Positions 45,294 through 54,937 of a DNA stretch of 64,000 nt are shown one piece after another. The notes beneath the pieces were generated by a model. That model searched no databases and was not told the DNA's origin. It saw nothing but the letters and a program-made list of their open reading frames with translations. Both the position numbers and the translations under genes were made by a program. Numbering within the stretch: the first letter of the stretch is position 1; every line of letters begins with the position of its first letter. The stretch comes from Natrialba aegyptia DSM 13077 (GTDB taxonomy: Archaea > Halobacteriota > Halobacteria > Halobacteriales > Natrialbaceae), in contig NZ_AOIP01000033.1 of NCBI RefSeq assembly GCF_000337535.1, forward strand, positions 1 to 64,000, given 5' to 3'.

Positions 45294-45999
45294 TGGATTC
45301 CACCTCGACCTCTTCGTAGGTTGGGTTCAGGACGCGAACGCCCTCGTCTTCGGCGACCTCCTCGATGCGTTCGCGCTTGCGTGCGCCAACGGCGGAGGCA
45401 ATACGGACCGCTTCCGTGTCGCCGTCGACACCCTCGAGGTCGTCGACGTTCTCGACGTAGACCTCTTCGAAGCCGCTCGGGTGTTTCCCCCGAACGTCGG
45501 TGGGCGTGCGGTAGCCGGCTTCGACTTTCGGGCCTTTGCCCTTGATGCCCTTGCGCTGCTTCGAGAGCTGACCGCGCGGGCGTCGCCAGGACTCCGGCGT
45601 TCGCTTTTTCATGTGGTAGTCCTGCCGGTTGAACTGCGGCTTGCCTTCGCTCTTGCGACGGTTGAGAAGGCGCTGTTCATCGTCGGAGAGGTCCGGCGTC
45701 TTCTCGGTTAGACCGCGGGCCTGCAGTTCGGTTTCGACGTCTTCGGCAGGTTCCGCTTCGTCCTCGGCACTTTCGTCTTCGATCTCGGCCTCGGTCTCCT
45801 CGGAGACCTCGAGATCGCCGACGTCGGCCTTGATACGCGCTGCGAGCGCGTTGCCGACGCCGTCGGCTTCGGCCAGGTCGTCCTGGTCGGCTTCCTTGAC
45901 GTCCGCGATGGACTCGAAGCCGGCCTCGCGAAGGGCGTCTGCCTTGCTCGCACCGACGCCACTGATGTCTTCGAGTTCCTGTGGTTGTTCGTCTGCCAT
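45286..45999 (-). CDS. rpl32e: Ribosomal protein eL32 with N-terminal helix-hairpin-helix extension
   Basis: The 237-residue protein has the eL32 core in its second half ([20 protein letters not shown] to [20 protein letters not shown]). The first 100 residues form an added helix-hairpin-helix unit ([20 protein letters not shown] and [20 protein letters not shown]) and an acidic linker, an arrangement typical of haloarchaeal eL32. The extension may touch rRNA or recruit factors; its role is not known. Confidence 0.95.
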   Translation of the reverse strand: MADEQPQELEDISGVGASKADALREAGFESIADVKEADQDDLAEADGVGNALAARIKADVGDLEVSEETEAEIEDESAEDEAEPAEDVETELQARGLTEKTPDLSDDEQRLLNRRKSEGKPQFNRQDYHMKKRTPESWRRPRGQLSKQRKGIKGKGPKVEAGYRTPTDVRGKHPSGFEEVYVENVDDLEGVDGDTEAVRIASAVGARKRERIEEVAEDEGVRVLNPTYEEVEVESND

Positions 46000-46002
46000 C
46001 TA

Positions 46003-46542
46003 TCAGGCACCTCCGGTTTCGGTGGCGGGTTTTTCGGTGATGTAGACCCCGTCCTGGAAGACGCGGGTGTCCTTGCCGCTGACCTTCGTCAGCTGCTCGA
46101 TGTCCGCCGCCGTCTGGCCGACATCTTCCTTGTCGGGGCCAGTGAGGACGATTCGTTCGTCGTCGACGGAGACGGTGGTCTCACCGTGGATAGTCGTACG
46201 TCGCGCTGCCTTCTCGCCGAGGAAGTTCTCGATGACGACCTCCTCGCCCTCCGCGCGGACCTGCATCGGGAAGTGAGAGTAGAAGACTTCCATCTTGTAC
46301 TCCCAGCCCTCGGTCACGCCGTGGAAAGCGTTCGAAACGTGGCTCTCGAAGGTGCCGACGGTCGCGTTCGTCTTTGCGTCCTCGGCCTCGCTCTCGATGA
46401 CCACGGTGTCATCCTCCACGTCGACGGTCACGTCGGGGTACCAGAGACGCCGGGAAACGGTGCCTTCCGGTCCATCGACGGTCACATCGAGGTGGTCGAT
46501 CTCGACGGTTACGTTGTCAGGGATGTCCAGTTCGACTCGCAT
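46003..46542 (-). CDS. rpl6: Ribosomal protein uL6
   Basis: The 179-residue protein has the duplicated uL6 fold (MRVELDIPDNVTVEIDHLDV and TTIHGETTVSVDDERIVLTG) and the factor-binding-site contact near YKMEVFYSHFPMQVRAEGEE. It sits near the sarcin-ricin loop. The gene is 3 bp upstream of eL32 and 2 bp downstream of uS8. Confidence 0.95.
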   Translation of the reverse strand: MRVELDIPDNVTVEIDHLDVTVDGPEGTVSRRLWYPDVTVDVEDDTVVIESEAEDAKTNATVGTFESHVSNAFHGVTEGWEYKMEVFYSHFPMQVRAEGEEVVIENFLGEKAARRTTIHGETTVSVDDERIVLTGPDKEDVGQTAADIEQLTKVSGKDTRVFQDGVYITEKPATETGGA

Positions 46543-46544
46543 GG

Positions 46545-46937
46545 TTAGTAGACGTATGCGATCACCTGGCCACCGATCCCCTTCTCACGAGCCTCGTAAT
46601 GGCTCATGATGCCGTCACTCGTCGTGACGACCAGCGCACCGAAGTCTCGAGCCGGGAGGAATCGCTTCTCCCACTTCTCGAAGTCCTCGGAACCGACGCT
46701 GTAGCGGGGCTTGACGGGGCCACACTCGTTGATCGCTCCTTTCAATTCGACCTCGAACTGACCGGCCTTGCCGTCGTCGACGAACTCGAAGCCGTCGATG
46801 TACCCGCGGTCGTAGAAGACCTCGAGCACGCTGCCGATCTCGTTCGAGGCGGGTGTTACCTCGTGGGTGAGATGCCCCACGCTCTCGGCGTTATCGAGTC
46901 CCGAGAGCGCGTTGCTGAGTGGATCGTTTCCAGTCAT
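46545..46937 (-). CDS. rps8: Ribosomal protein uS8
   Basis: The 130-residue small-subunit protein starts [20 protein letters not shown] and ends with [19 protein letters not shown], the conserved uS8 C-terminus. It binds helix 21 of 16S rRNA and is an early assembly protein. A longer frame begins at 46979 but overlaps uS14 completely at its 5' end and is unlikely. Confidence 0.95.
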   Translation of the reverse strand: MTGNDPLSNALSGLDNAESVGHLTHEVTPASNEIGSVLEVFYDRGYIDGFEFVDDGKAGQFEVELKGAINECGPVKPRYSVGSEDFEKWEKRFLPARDFGALVVTTSDGIMSHYEAREKGIGGQVIAYVY

Positions 46938-46938
46938 A

Positions 46939-47151
46939 TTATCGATACTTCTTGAATCCCATGTCGCGGGCGATCTCACGGAAGCACTGCCGACAGAGAT
47001 TGATGTCGTACTTGCCGACTAACCCCTGCTTGCGGCCACAGCGCTGGCACTCTTCGATCTGGCCAGTGCGTTTTGCCGCGTGCTCGCCTGTACGCTCGCT
47101 TGCGACGTCTTCGTCCGGTTCTGGTTCCGGTTCCTGTTCGCTTTCACTCAT
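46939..47151 (-). CDS. rps14: Ribosomal protein uS14, zinc-binding type
   Basis: The conserved C-terminal 40 residues ([36 protein letters not shown]) carry the two CxxC pairs that bind zinc. The first 30 residues are a variable acidic extension ([20 protein letters not shown]). It is one bp from uS8 and overlaps uL5 by eight bp. Confidence 0.94.
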   Translation of the reverse strand: MSESEQEPEPEPDEDVASERTGEHAAKRTGQIEECQRCGRKQGLVGKYDINLCRQCFREIARDMGFKKYR

Positions 47152-47689
47152 CGTCTTCCTCCTCCGCGGAGACGGTTACGTCGAAGTTCGCCTCGAGGTA
47201 CGCGATGGCGTCCTCGGGGGTGAGTCGGTGATTCGACGGGATCGGCCGCGTCGCCTTATCCCGCTTGGTCACGCGGTAGCCCGGACGAACCAGGTTGACG
47301 GTCACGTCCAGCCCGTAGATGCCGACGTTCGGGTCGTACTCCTGGCTCGGGAATTCGGTGTGCTCCTCGACCCCGAAGCTGAAGTTACCCGTATCGTCGA
47401 ACTGCGTCGCCGACAGCTCCGCAAGCGGCAGCGACTTCTCGAGGAACTCGTAGGCGTCGTCGCCACGAAGGGTAACCTTCGTACCGATCGGATCACCCTG
47501 TCGAATCCCAAAGTCGGGTTCGGTCCGCTTTGCCTGCGTGCGGACGCTCTCCTGTTCGGTAACTTCCTCGATGATGTCCTCCGCTCGACCGAGTTCGCGA
47601 CCACCCTGTCCGACGCCCATGTGGACGACGACCTTCTCGACGGTGGGTTCGCGCATCTCGTGGAACTCGCTGGTCTCAGCGTCGCTCAT
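47144..47689 (-). CDS. rpl5: Ribosomal protein uL5
   Basis: The 181-residue protein has uL5 motifs ([20 protein letters not shown], then [20 protein letters not shown]) and binds 5S rRNA and the P-site tRNA elbow. The C-terminal [20 protein letters not shown] is archaeal. It overlaps eS4 by 4 bp (ATGA), a coupling repeated through this operon. Confidence 0.95.
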   Translation of the reverse strand: MSDAETSEFHEMREPTVEKVVVHMGVGQGGRELGRAEDIIEEVTEQESVRTQAKRTEPDFGIRQGDPIGTKVTLRGDDAYEFLEKSLPLAELSATQFDDTGNFSFGVEEHTEFPSQEYDPNVGIYGLDVTVNLVRPGYRVTKRDKATRPIPSNHRLTPEDAIAYLEANFDVTVSAEEEDDE

Positions 47690-48432
47690 TCGTCATCACC
47701 GCCATCAGACGCGGCCTGACGTTCCTCGGACTCCGCGTCGGAGTCCTCACCCGTGAAGTTCTCGTCGATGACGACGACGTACTCCTCGACGGTCTCGAAC
47801 GCACCGTCGTCCGTCGAGACGGTAACGGTGTTCGAGCCGCTTCCGGGCGTGACGTCGATCGATTCGACCTCGCCGATCTTGCCACCGTGGTTGCCACGGA
47901 TAGCCGTCACGAGCGCGCCCTCCTCGTAGGGGAAGTGGGCCACGATCGACTTGTCTTCGTTATCGACGACGACCGAGTCCTTCGCACTGAACTCGTCATC
48001 GACGAGGACGGTCGTCCCGTCGTGCAGCGTCAGCTGCGTGTCGCCGCCCGGAACCTGCTGTTTCCCGTCGATTTTGCCGAGTCGGCTATCCGCCGACTCC
48101 TCGTCGATTTCGGTAAGGGCGAGACGGCCACCCTCGTCGGGGAAGACGCGGTAGAACTCGCCACGACCGGGGAACGCGAGAATGTCGAAGATTCCGATCG
48201 GTCGCTGCTCGTCGTTGATCGGTTCGCCGTTGACGATGATCGAGTCCTCCGACAGGGCGTACCGCGCTTCCTTCGCCGAGTCCACGTAGCCGAGCACGTC
48301 CCGCAGGAGGACGACGAGGGGAACACCCTCCTCGCCATGCGGACCCGCGTCAGCCTTGACCGTGAAGACCTCGGTCTTGCGCTCGACCGGCCAGGACTTC
48401 GGTACTGACAGTCGCTTCTGGTGTTTCGTCAT
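47686..48432 (-). CDS. rps4e: Ribosomal protein eS4
   Basis: The 248-residue archaeal/eukaryotic protein begins [20 protein letters not shown], contains the S4 RNA-binding fold ([20 protein letters not shown]) and a KOW segment near [20 protein letters not shown]. The last 20 residues are an acidic extension. It overlaps uL24 by 4 bp at the 5' side and uL5 at the 3' side. Confidence 0.95.
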   Translation of the reverse strand: MTKHQKRLSVPKSWPVERKTEVFTVKADAGPHGEEGVPLVVLLRDVLGYVDSAKEARYALSEDSIIVNGEPINDEQRPIGIFDILAFPGRGEFYRVFPDEGGRLALTEIDEESADSRLGKIDGKQQVPGGDTQLTLHDGTTVLVDDEFSAKDSVVVDNEDKSIVAHFPYEEGALVTAIRGNHGGKIGEVESIDVTPGSGSNTVTVSTDDGAFETVEEYVVVIDENFTGEDSDAESEERQAASDGGDDE

Positions 48433-48797
48433 TCACTATCACCTTCTGTATCGCCTTCGAGGCGTGCCTCGCGACGCTCGTCCTCCAGATCGAGTTCAGT
48501 GATACGAACGTTCGATGGGTCGAGCGGGCGCGGAACTTCCTCGCCGTCTGCCGTCTCGACCGTCACGTCCTCGACGTGGATGACGCCGTCTTCGAGGATC
48601 GCACGGATGACTTCGCCTTCGTCGCCGGCGTAGTCGCCGCGCATGACCTCGACGGTGTCGCCCGCGTTGACGCGGGTGCGACGGGTGTCATACTCCTCGC
48701 GGAGGTCCTCGGAGAGCGTCGCGTGAAGCTGCTTCTGTCGCTTGTGCAGCGGTGCACGCTCGGTCTGCGTTCGCTGTTTGTGTGGTTGCTTGCTCAT
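48429..48797 (-). CDS. rpl24: Ribosomal protein uL24
   Basis: The 122-residue protein has the KOW motif at [20 protein letters not shown] and the basic archaeal N-terminus [20 protein letters not shown]. It initiates large-subunit assembly near the exit tunnel. The spacing to uL14 is 4 bp. Confidence 0.95.
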   Translation of the reverse strand: MSKQPHKQRTQTERAPLHKRQKQLHATLSEDLREEYDTRRTRVNAGDTVEVMRGDYAGDEGEVIRAILEDGVIHVEDVTVETADGEEVPRPLDPSNVRITELDLEDERREARLEGDTEGDSE

Positions 48798-48801
48798 GGT
48801 T

Positions 48802-49200
48802 CTATACGATCATCGTCGCGGTGGACGCGATTGCTCCGAAGCGCTCTGCGACCTCGCGGGCGATCGGTCCCTTGATCTCCGTCCCGCGGGGCTCTTCGTT
48901 CTCGTCGATGATGACCGCCGCGTTGTCCTCGAACTTCAGCCGCGTGCCGTCCGGTCGGCGGATCGACTTCCGCTGGCGGACGATGACGGCCTCGAGAACC
49001 TGGCGGCGCATCTCGGGAGTCCCCTTCGTGACGGAGACGGTTACCTTGTCACCGAGACCCGCCTTCGGCTGGCGGTTCTTGGTGCCGTGGTAGCCCGAGA
49101 CGCTAATGACTTTGAGTTCGCGTGCGCCGGAGTTGTCGGCACACGTGACCAGCGAGCCCTTCTTCAGGCCTTGCGTGACGTCGGCTTTGAGCGCCTCCAT
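48802..49200 (-). CDS. rpl14: Ribosomal protein uL14
   Basis: The 132-residue beta-barrel protein ([40 protein letters not shown]) binds at the interface of the subunits and near factor-binding sites. The ATG at 49200 shares one base with the uS17 stop; a GTG codon directly before it could also serve. Confidence 0.96.
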   Translation of the reverse strand: MEALKADVTQGLKKGSLVTCADNSGARELKVISVSGYHGTKNRQPKAGLGDKVTVSVTKGTPEMRRQVLEAVIVRQRKSIRRPDGTRLKFEDNAAVIIDENEEPRGTEIKGPIAREVAERFGAIASTATMIV

Positions 49201-49649
49201 CACTGCTCACCCTCGGTTGCCTCGGGTTCTGCGCCCTGCGTGACATCGCCGCTCGAGAGTTCCCGATCGGGCTCTGCCTGGCGGGTCAACTCGGCGATAT
49301 CCGCCGCAGTCGCTTCTTCGGTTACTTCGACAACCACGTGCGATTTGGTCTTCGACAGTGGTCGGGTCTCTGCGATCTTGACCGTGTCACCGACCGAGAG
49401 CGGCTCGAGCACGCCCGGCACGTGTGCCGGAATGCGCGAGCGACGTTTCATAGAGCGGTCGTATTTCGGAACCGCTACGTCGTACTCTCGTTCGACGACT
49501 ACGGTCTTGTCCATGTCCGTCGAAACGACGGTCCCCTCGAGGATCTGTCCTCGAACGGAGAGTTCGCCGTAGAACGGACACTTCTCGTAGTCGTATTCCT
49601 CCGGGTTTTCTGGTTCCGGAGGGGTTTCAACGTCTAGTCCTATTGCCAT
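49200..49649 (-). CDS. rps17: Ribosomal protein uS17
   Basis: The 149-residue protein has the OB-fold core ([40 protein letters not shown]) and long archaeal extensions; the tail after about residue 115 is acidic and probably disordered. It binds 16S rRNA early in assembly. It overlaps the RNase P gene by 10 bp. Confidence 0.95.
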   Translation of the reverse strand: MAIGLDVETPPEPENPEEYDYEKCPFYGELSVRGQILEGTVVSTDMDKTVVVEREYDVAVPKYDRSMKRRSRIPAHVPGVLEPLSVGDTVKIAETRPLSKTKSHVVVEVTEEATAADIAELTRQAEPDRELSSGDVTQGAEPEATEGEQ

Positions 49650-50044
49650 GGTGAGTCACCATTCGTTTCCGTGCGTCGGGCGGGTCGTGAGAGCAGTCGC
49701 GATCCATCGACCGTAACGTAGGCCACATCCTCGCCAGCGCCGTCTGGTGTCTCCGATTGCTCGACTCCACCAGGTTGAGTGTCGGCCAGTTTGGACGCGG
49801 TCCCCGACTCCTTCGCGGGGTCGGCGGCGTCATCTGTGATCGTGAACTCGAACACCGAGCCCGATTTTGGCACCATGACGACCCGAGACTCCCCGTCGTC
49901 TCGAACCTCGATCGAGAGCGTATTGGTCGTCTCGATGACGACGCGGCCCTCGAGGCCGACCCGTTCGGCGTCGTCACTCTCGACGATGCGGACGGGCAGT
50001 CCGTTGAGTTCGTGTCGTGGGAGTGTCTCGGGTGTCAGTGCCAT
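49640..50044 (-). CDS. rnp1: RNase P protein component 1 (Rpp29/Pop4 homologue)
   Basis: The 134-residue protein has the Rpp29 Sm-like core: LNGLPVRIVESDDAERVGLE, GRVVIETTNTLSIEV, then VVMVPKSGSVFEF. It is a protein subunit of archaeal RNase P, which trims tRNA 5' ends. It holds a 30-residue acidic insertion (residues about 74-104) before the last strand, longer than in many relatives. Its place in the ribosomal operon between uL29 and uS17 is conserved in archaea. Confidence 0.92.
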   Translation of the reverse strand: MALTPETLPRHELNGLPVRIVESDDAERVGLEGRVVIETTNTLSIEVRDDGESRVVMVPKSGSVFEFTITDDAADPAKESGTASKLADTQPGGVEQSETPDGAGEDVAYVTVDGSRLLSRPARRTETNGDSPWQ

Positions 50045-50056
50045 CGTTGTAATCGA

Positions 50057-50269
50057 TTACTCCTCGTCCAGGTCGCCTTCCTCACGCTGGATCGTCTTGA
50101 TCCGCGCAATCGTGCGACTGAGTTCACCGATGCGGCCCGGATTCTCCGGGGCACCACCGGCGGCGAGAACTGACTTCTGGTTCAGCAGTTCCGTCTCGAG
50201 TTCATCGAGTTCTTCCGCGCGTTCGGCGGGCGTCATGTCGCGGATCTCTTTGACGTGGAGGATTGCCAT
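50057..50269 (-). CDS. rpl29: Ribosomal protein uL29
   Basis: The 70-residue two-helix protein ([20 protein letters not shown], then [20 protein letters not shown]) sits at the tunnel exit where chaperones and the signal recognition particle dock. It shares one base with the uS3 stop and is 12 bp before the RNase P gene. Confidence 0.95.
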   Translation of the reverse strand: MAILHVKEIRDMTPAERAEELDELETELLNQKSVLAAGGAPENPGRIGELSRTIARIKTIQREEGDLDEE

Positions 50270-51255
50270 CAGGCGTCACCTCCCTCGTCTTCGTCTTCGT
50301 CCGCGTCGGCTTCCATCTCCTCGACGAGTTCTTCGGCTTCGGCCTCGACGTCTTCTTCGAGTTCATCGAGGTCATCATCGTCCTCGGTGTCGTCGGTGTC
50401 AGTGTCATCGTCGGCGTCAGCGTCCGTCTCGGACTCGTCTTCAGCTTCGACTTCCGCTTCGATAACTTCCTCGACGACTTCTTCGTCGAGTTCGGCGTCG
50501 TCGTCGGCTGCGGTTTCGAGCGTCTCGTCGGCTCCCGCTTCGACGCCGGAGTCAGCGGCCTCGGCATCCGCGGGCTCTTCGGGTTCGCCTTCGAGAAGTT
50601 CCTCGACGCCGTCGGCCTCGTTGGCCTCGACGGCCTCGGGGACGAGTTCTTCCGGATCGACGTCCTCGTGGATCTCGAAGTCGTCGGGGAGTTCGGCGTT
50701 CGGCGGGATGATCTTGACCGTGACGCCGATCGTCCCGAGCTTCATGACGGCGACACCCTGGCCTTCGTCGACGATTTCGGCGGCGGGTTCGCCGTTGTGC
50801 TTGATGTAGCCACGGTTGAACTTCTCCACGCGCGAGCGTGCACCCGTGACCTTCCCGGAGAGGACGATCTCGGCACCGAGTGCGCCGGCTTCCATGATCC
50901 GGTCGATCGTCGTGTGACCGGCCTTGCGGAAGTACCACCCGCGCTCTAGGGCGTTGGCGAGGCGATCCGCGACGATGCGTGCGTTCAGATCGGGTTCGTC
51001 GACCTCCTGCACGTCGATCTGCGGGTCCTCGAGGTCGAAGCGCTCTTCGAGCGCCGTCGTGACCTTCCGGATGTTCTCGCCGCCCTTGCCGATGACCATC
51101 CCGGGCTTTTCGGCCTTGAGGACGATTTGGGTTCCCATCGGCGTCTTGGCGACGTCCATGCCACCGTAGCCCGCGCGGCCGAGTTCTTCCTGGAAGAACT
51201 CGTCTATTTGGGACCGCTGCAGGCCGTTTTCGATGAACTGTTGCTCGTCAGCCAT
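50269..51255 (-). CDS. rps3: Ribosomal protein uS3 with long acidic tail
   Basis: The first 210 residues are a normal uS3: KH domain with [14 protein letters not shown] (GxxG loop near residue 57) and the C-terminal domain [20 protein letters not shown]. Residues from about 210 to 328 are an acidic tail, almost only Asp, Glu, Ala and Val, so the protein is considerably longer than many archaeal homologues. uS3 lines the mRNA entry channel and has helicase activity. It overlaps uL22 and uL29 by one base each. Confidence 0.95.
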   Translation of the reverse strand: MADEQQFIENGLQRSQIDEFFQEELGRAGYGGMDVAKTPMGTQIVLKAEKPGMVIGKGGENIRKVTTALEERFDLEDPQIDVQEVDEPDLNARIVADRLANALERGWYFRKAGHTTIDRIMEAGALGAEIVLSGKVTGARSRVEKFNRGYIKHNGEPAAEIVDEGQGVAVMKLGTIGVTVKIIPPNAELPDDFEIHEDVDPEELVPEAVEANEADGVEELLEGEPEEPADAEAADSGVEAGADETLETAADDDAELDEEVVEEVIEAEVEAEDESETDADADDDTDTDDTEDDDDLDELEEDVEAEAEELVEEMEADADEDEDEGGDA

Positions 51256-51749
51256 TAGTTGTTACCCTCCGAGTCCTCGGTTCCTGTCTCCTCGTCGACT
51301 TCTTCGACGACGATCTCGACGTCGACCTGCGGCGTATTCCACGACGAGGCACGCCCCATCGCGCGGGGCTTGCGACCGACCGATTCGCCGACCTTGTGGG
51401 CGGCGACGTGGACGATCTCCATCGACTCGCCGTCGAAACCCTGATGGTCCGCGTTCGCCGTGACGTTCTCGAGCAGGTCGAGGAACTCCCCGGAAACCTT
51501 CTCGGGGTACTTGCCGGCGTCCCAGCCGTCGACGTCGGAGCGGTGACCCGCACCGGCGTTGTGGGACTTAAACGGAACCGACTGTTCTTCGTCGATTACG
51601 TCCTGGAGATACGCCTGGGCATCCGCGACGGTTCGGCCCTTGATCTCGCGAGCGACCTCCTTGCTGTGCTTGTGGCTCATGTGACGCTCCCGAAGCATCG
51701 CTTTCGCGGTGGAGTCGGGATCCGCGTCGACTGAGTAGTTGATTCCCAT
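51255..51749 (-). CDS. rpl22: Ribosomal protein uL22
   Basis: The 164-residue protein has the archaeal uL22 core (AMLRERHMSHKHSKEVAREI) and the extended loop region near VSGEFLDLLENVTANADHQG and GRKPRAMGRASSWNTPQVDV that reaches into the exit tunnel. The acidic end is EEVDEETGTEDSEGNN. It shares one base with uS3 and follows uS19 after 7 bp. Confidence 0.95.
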   Translation of the reverse strand: MGINYSVDADPDSTAKAMLRERHMSHKHSKEVAREIKGRTVADAQAYLQDVIDEEQSVPFKSHNAGAGHRSDVDGWDAGKYPEKVSGEFLDLLENVTANADHQGFDGESMEIVHVAAHKVGESVGRKPRAMGRASSWNTPQVDVEIVVEEVDEETGTEDSEGNN

Positions 51750-51756
51750 GCGTGGA

Positions 51757-52182
51757 TCACTTCAGTGGGACGAACTTCGACGAGCGAGTCGCACCGATCC
51801 CCGCCTGTCCGTGCTCGACGGATGTTCGGGTCAGTTGGAACTCGCCGAGATAGTGTCCGATCATCTCGGGCTCGACGCGAACGCGCTCGAAGGACTGTCC
51901 GTTGTAGACTTCGAAGGTCAGCCCGACGAACTCCGGCAGCACCGGCATGTCGCGCAGGTGCGTTCGGATCGGCGCGTTCGCCGTCTCCTGCTCGTCTTTC
52001 TCGCGGGCTTCCTCGAGGAGCTTCTGCTTCTCGACGGAGAGTCCGCGTTCGATACTTCGCCGCTTCCGTGCGGGCAGCAGTTCGGCAACCTCGTCGAGCT
52101 CCAGATCCTGCAGCTCCTCGAGCGTGTGGCCACGGTAGGTGAACTCCTCACCCTCACGGCCGGTTCGGTACTCCTGACTCAT
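51757..52182 (-). CDS. rps19: Ribosomal protein uS19
   Basis: The 141-residue protein contains the uS19 core ([34 protein letters not shown]) that binds 16S rRNA in the head of the small subunit, and the archaeal N-terminal part with [15 protein letters not shown]. It overlaps uL2 by 4 bp. Confidence 0.95.
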   Translation of the reverse strand: MSQEYRTGREGEEFTYRGHTLEELQDLELDEVAELLPARKRRSIERGLSVEKQKLLEEAREKDEQETANAPIRTHLRDMPVLPEFVGLTFEVYNGQSFERVRVEPEMIGHYLGEFQLTRTSVEHGQAGIGATRSSKFVPLK

Positions 52183-52901
52183 TTGTTTCCACCTCGACCA
52201 GTGCGGCGCGAGGAAATGTCACCGACCTTCCGTCCCGGCGGGGCATCCCGCGAGACGGACTTCGGTTTGCCGGGGTGCTGGCGACCGCCACCACCGAACG
52301 GGTGGTCGACGGCGTTCATCGCCACACCGCGGACACGAGGCCACTTCGTGCCCCGCGCTTTCATCTTGTGGTACTTGTTCCCTGCCTTGACCATCGGCTT
52401 TTCCGTGCGACCGCCACCGGCGACGACGCCGATGGTGGCGCGACACTGCGGATCGAGGCGCTTGACCTCGCCGCTTGGGAGTTGGACGACCGCCGCGTTG
52501 CGGTCGTGGGTGATCAGGTCCGCGTTGGTCCCCGAGGCGCGAGCGAACTTGCCGCCGTCGCCCTGATTCGCCTCGACGTTACAGACCGGCACGCCCTCCG
52601 GAATCTCCGCGAGCGGAAGCGTGTTTCCGGGCTTGATCTCGGCCGAGACACCGACCTGCAACTCCTCGCCGACCCCGATACCCTCGGGGGCGAGGACGAG
52701 CCGCTGGTCGCCGTCTTCGAACTCGACGGCAGCGACGGGTGCCGAACGGGCCGGGTCGTGTTCGATATCCACGACCGTCCCGCGGATCACGTCGTCGTCT
52801 TCTTCCTTCTTGTGCTCGAGCTTTGCCTTGTACCGGTGTGACGGGGCGCGGAACGTGGGCGTCCCGCGTCCACGTCGCTGTCCAAGAATTCGTCGTCCCA
52901 T
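52179..52901 (-). CDS. rpl2: Ribosomal protein uL2
   Basis: The 240-residue protein has the peptidyl-transferase-region signature [20 protein letters not shown] and the beta-barrel core ([20 protein letters not shown]). It is one of the most conserved ribosomal proteins and contacts the 23S catalytic centre. It follows uL23 after 2 bp. Confidence 0.96.
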   Translation of the reverse strand: MGRRILGQRRGRGTPTFRAPSHRYKAKLEHKKEEDDDVIRGTVVDIEHDPARSAPVAAVEFEDGDQRLVLAPEGIGVGEELQVGVSAEIKPGNTLPLAEIPEGVPVCNVEANQGDGGKFARASGTNADLITHDRNAAVVQLPSGEVKRLDPQCRATIGVVAGGGRTEKPMVKAGNKYHKMKARGTKWPRVRGVAMNAVDHPFGGGGRQHPGKPKSVSRDAPPGRKVGDISSRRTGRGGNK

Positions 52902-52903
52902 CC

Positions 52904-53158
52904 TCAGAACACCCCGATTCGCGAGGCAACTTCCTGTGCGTCGTTGTCCTCGGACAGTTTGACGGTTGCTTTCTTCTTGCCCTTCATCGTTACCTGCGTG
53001 TTGATGTCAGTGACCGAGACCTCGAAGCGCTCTTCGACCTCGTCGCGAATCTCGGGTTTGGCAGCGTCCGGGTTGACGACGAACTGGAGCTTGTTCTCGA
53101 AGTCCATGTCGTTCATCGCCTTCTCCGTCACGAGCGGGTGCTCGATAACCGAGCTCAT
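52904..53158 (-). CDS. rpl23: Ribosomal protein uL23
   Basis: From ATG 53158 the 84-residue protein (MSSVIEHPLVTEKAMNDMDF, then VEERFEVSVTDINTQVTMKG) has the uL23 fold that forms the docking site for SRP and SecY at the exit tunnel. The ATG overlaps the uL4 stop by 4 bp (ATGA). A GTG-type extension of 12 residues upstream is unlikely. Confidence 0.95.
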   Translation of the reverse strand: MSSVIEHPLVTEKAMNDMDFENKLQFVVNPDAAKPEIRDEVEERFEVSVTDINTQVTMKGKKKATVKLSEDNDAQEVASRIGVF

Positions 53159-53907
53159 CGGTCTGCCACCTCCTCGAGTGCACTTTCGGTCCAAACGGTC
53201 AGTCGACCCGGCTGTGCGCCGGGTGCGAGATCTTCCGCGTTGACCTCCGCAGCCGTCGCGACATCGGCACCGGCGAGGTTTCGAGCCGCTCGCGACGGCC
53301 CCGTCTCGCTCGACGTAACGAAGAGGATCGACGTCGGCGTTTTGTACTTGCGCCCACGGGTCTTCCCGCGACCCGATCGAACGTTTCGACCCTCGTCCGC
53401 ACGCTGGATGTCCTCGGCGAGGCCCGCTGCCTCGAGGAACTCGACGACTTCCTTCGTCTTCTGGAGGTCTTCGAACTCGTCGGTGACGACGACCGGAATC
53501 TCGGCGTCGTCATCGAACGCGTGCCCGCGCTCGGCGACGAGTTCAGCGTCGGTCGTCGCAGCGATGGCGCTGCGGACGGCCAGTTTCTTTGCTTTCGTGT
53601 TGATCGATTCGGACTGGTCCTTCTCGGCTTTCGGCGGGTGGGCCTTGCGTCCCTTGACAGTCTGGGGAACGCGGCGACCGCGTCCGTCCTGTTTGGGGAC
53701 GTGGGCCATCCCGCGGCCGCTACCGAACGATTCGGCCGGCGTCCGCATGCCGGCGAACTCGTCGGCACCGTAGTCCTGTTTGCGGTTTGCCTGGGCGACG
53801 TTGACGGCGCGGGCGATCAGGTCCGGGCGGTACTGCGTCTCGAAGACCGCCGGGAGGTCGACCGATCCCGCGTCGGAGCCGTCCAGGTTGCGTACTGTTG
53901 CGTCCAT
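53155..53907 (-). CDS. rpl4: Ribosomal protein uL4
   Basis: The 250-residue protein has the archaeal uL4 core (DLPAVFETQYRPDLIARAVN) and the Arg/Gly-rich tunnel loop (AESFGSGRGMAHVPKQDGRG). It is an exit-tunnel constriction protein; in bacteria its homologue also represses the S10 operon, but this is not established for haloarchaea. It is 3 bp after uL3. Confidence 0.95.
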   Translation of the reverse strand: MDATVRNLDGSDAGSVDLPAVFETQYRPDLIARAVNVAQANRKQDYGADEFAGMRTPAESFGSGRGMAHVPKQDGRGRRVPQTVKGRKAHPPKAEKDQSESINTKAKKLAVRSAIAATTDAELVAERGHAFDDDAEIPVVVTDEFEDLQKTKEVVEFLEAAGLAEDIQRADEGRNVRSGRGKTRGRKYKTPTSILFVTSSETGPSRAARNLAGADVATAAEVNAEDLAPGAQPGRLTVWTESALEEVADR

Positions 53908-53910
53908 GTG

Positions 53911-54933
53911 TTATCCCTGGTTAGATGCGGTGGAGACGTAGCGCACCTCTGGGTCGAGGCGCGGCTGGTCTCCGGGTCGGATCGCCGGGCGGAAGCGCAC
54001 GAGGCGCTTTTCCGGTCCGGGGAGCGAGCCCTTGATCAGCACGTGCGGTCCGTCGACTTCACCGTAGTTGATGAAGCCGCCGTCGACCGTCGCGTCTGCG
54101 CCGTCGCCGATGTCGACGAGGCGCTTGTTCAGTTCCGTCCGCTGGTGGTAGCCGGTCTGTCCCTGCTGTGGGACCGTCGACCGGACGCGGGACGGATTCC
54201 AGGGACCGAGGTTCCCGATGCGGCGGCGCCAGCCCTGCCGGGCGTGCTTGCCCTTGCGTTTCTGGACGCCCCACCGCTTGACGGGACCCTGTGTCCCCTT
54301 TCCTTTCGTGACGCCGCTTGCGTCGACGTACTCGCCGGCGCGGAACACGTCGTTCATGACGTGTTCGCCGCCGCCGTCCTCGAGCAGTTCGAGGGCGTAG
54401 TCGACGCGGTCCTCGACGGAACCGCCGCCGACGCGCGTCTCCATCACGTCCGGTTTCTTCTTCGGCATCGAGGGAATGTCCCCCGGAACCGTGTGCGTGA
54501 TGACGCGAACGTCGTCGACGCGTCCTTCCTCGAGGAAGCCGCGGAGTTCATCCGCGGCAGCGTCAGTGTCGTAGTCGTCACCGGGAAGGTCCAGCACGCG
54601 ATCGAGTTCGGGAACGAACTCGTCGGTCCAGACCTCGGTGAGCGGCTTCTTTCCGTACGGCGTGTCTTCGTACGCACGCAGAGCAACGGCGCGCATTGGC
54701 GGCGTCTCCACGATCGTGACGGGAACGGTCTCTTCCATTCCCTCGGTCGGCGAGTTCGCTTTGTCGTCGACCATTACGACGTGGGTCATGCCGGCCTTGT
54801 AGCCCGCGAAGCCCTGGAGCGTTGGCTGTCCGTCGTCGTCCGGCCACGAATTAAAGCGTGGGACCTCGCTGGTCGCCCGCTTTCGTGGGCCGAACCCGAG
54901 TGAGCCTTTGCGTGGTGCGTTTGATTGTGGCAT
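53911..54933 (-). CDS. rpl3: Ribosomal protein uL3
   Basis: From ATG 54933 the 340-residue protein (MPQSNAPRKGSLGFGPRKRA) has the long archaeal/eukaryotic uL3 layout with the W-finger region (WNPSRVRSTVPQQGQTGYHQ) near the peptidyl transferase centre. It is one of the first proteins to bind 23S rRNA. It lies 4 bp after the SPOUT methyltransferase gene and opens the ribosomal part of the operon. Confidence 0.96.
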   Translation of the reverse strand: MPQSNAPRKGSLGFGPRKRATSEVPRFNSWPDDDGQPTLQGFAGYKAGMTHVVMVDDKANSPTEGMEETVPVTIVETPPMRAVALRAYEDTPYGKKPLTEVWTDEFVPELDRVLDLPGDDYDTDAAADELRGFLEEGRVDDVRVITHTVPGDIPSMPKKKPDVMETRVGGGSVEDRVDYALELLEDGGGEHVMNDVFRAGEYVDASGVTKGKGTQGPVKRWGVQKRKGKHARQGWRRRIGNLGPWNPSRVRSTVPQQGQTGYHQRTELNKRLVDIGDGADATVDGGFINYGEVDGPHVLIKGSLPGPEKRLVRFRPAIRPGDQPRLDPEVRYVSTASNQG

Positions 54934-54937
54934 TCTA

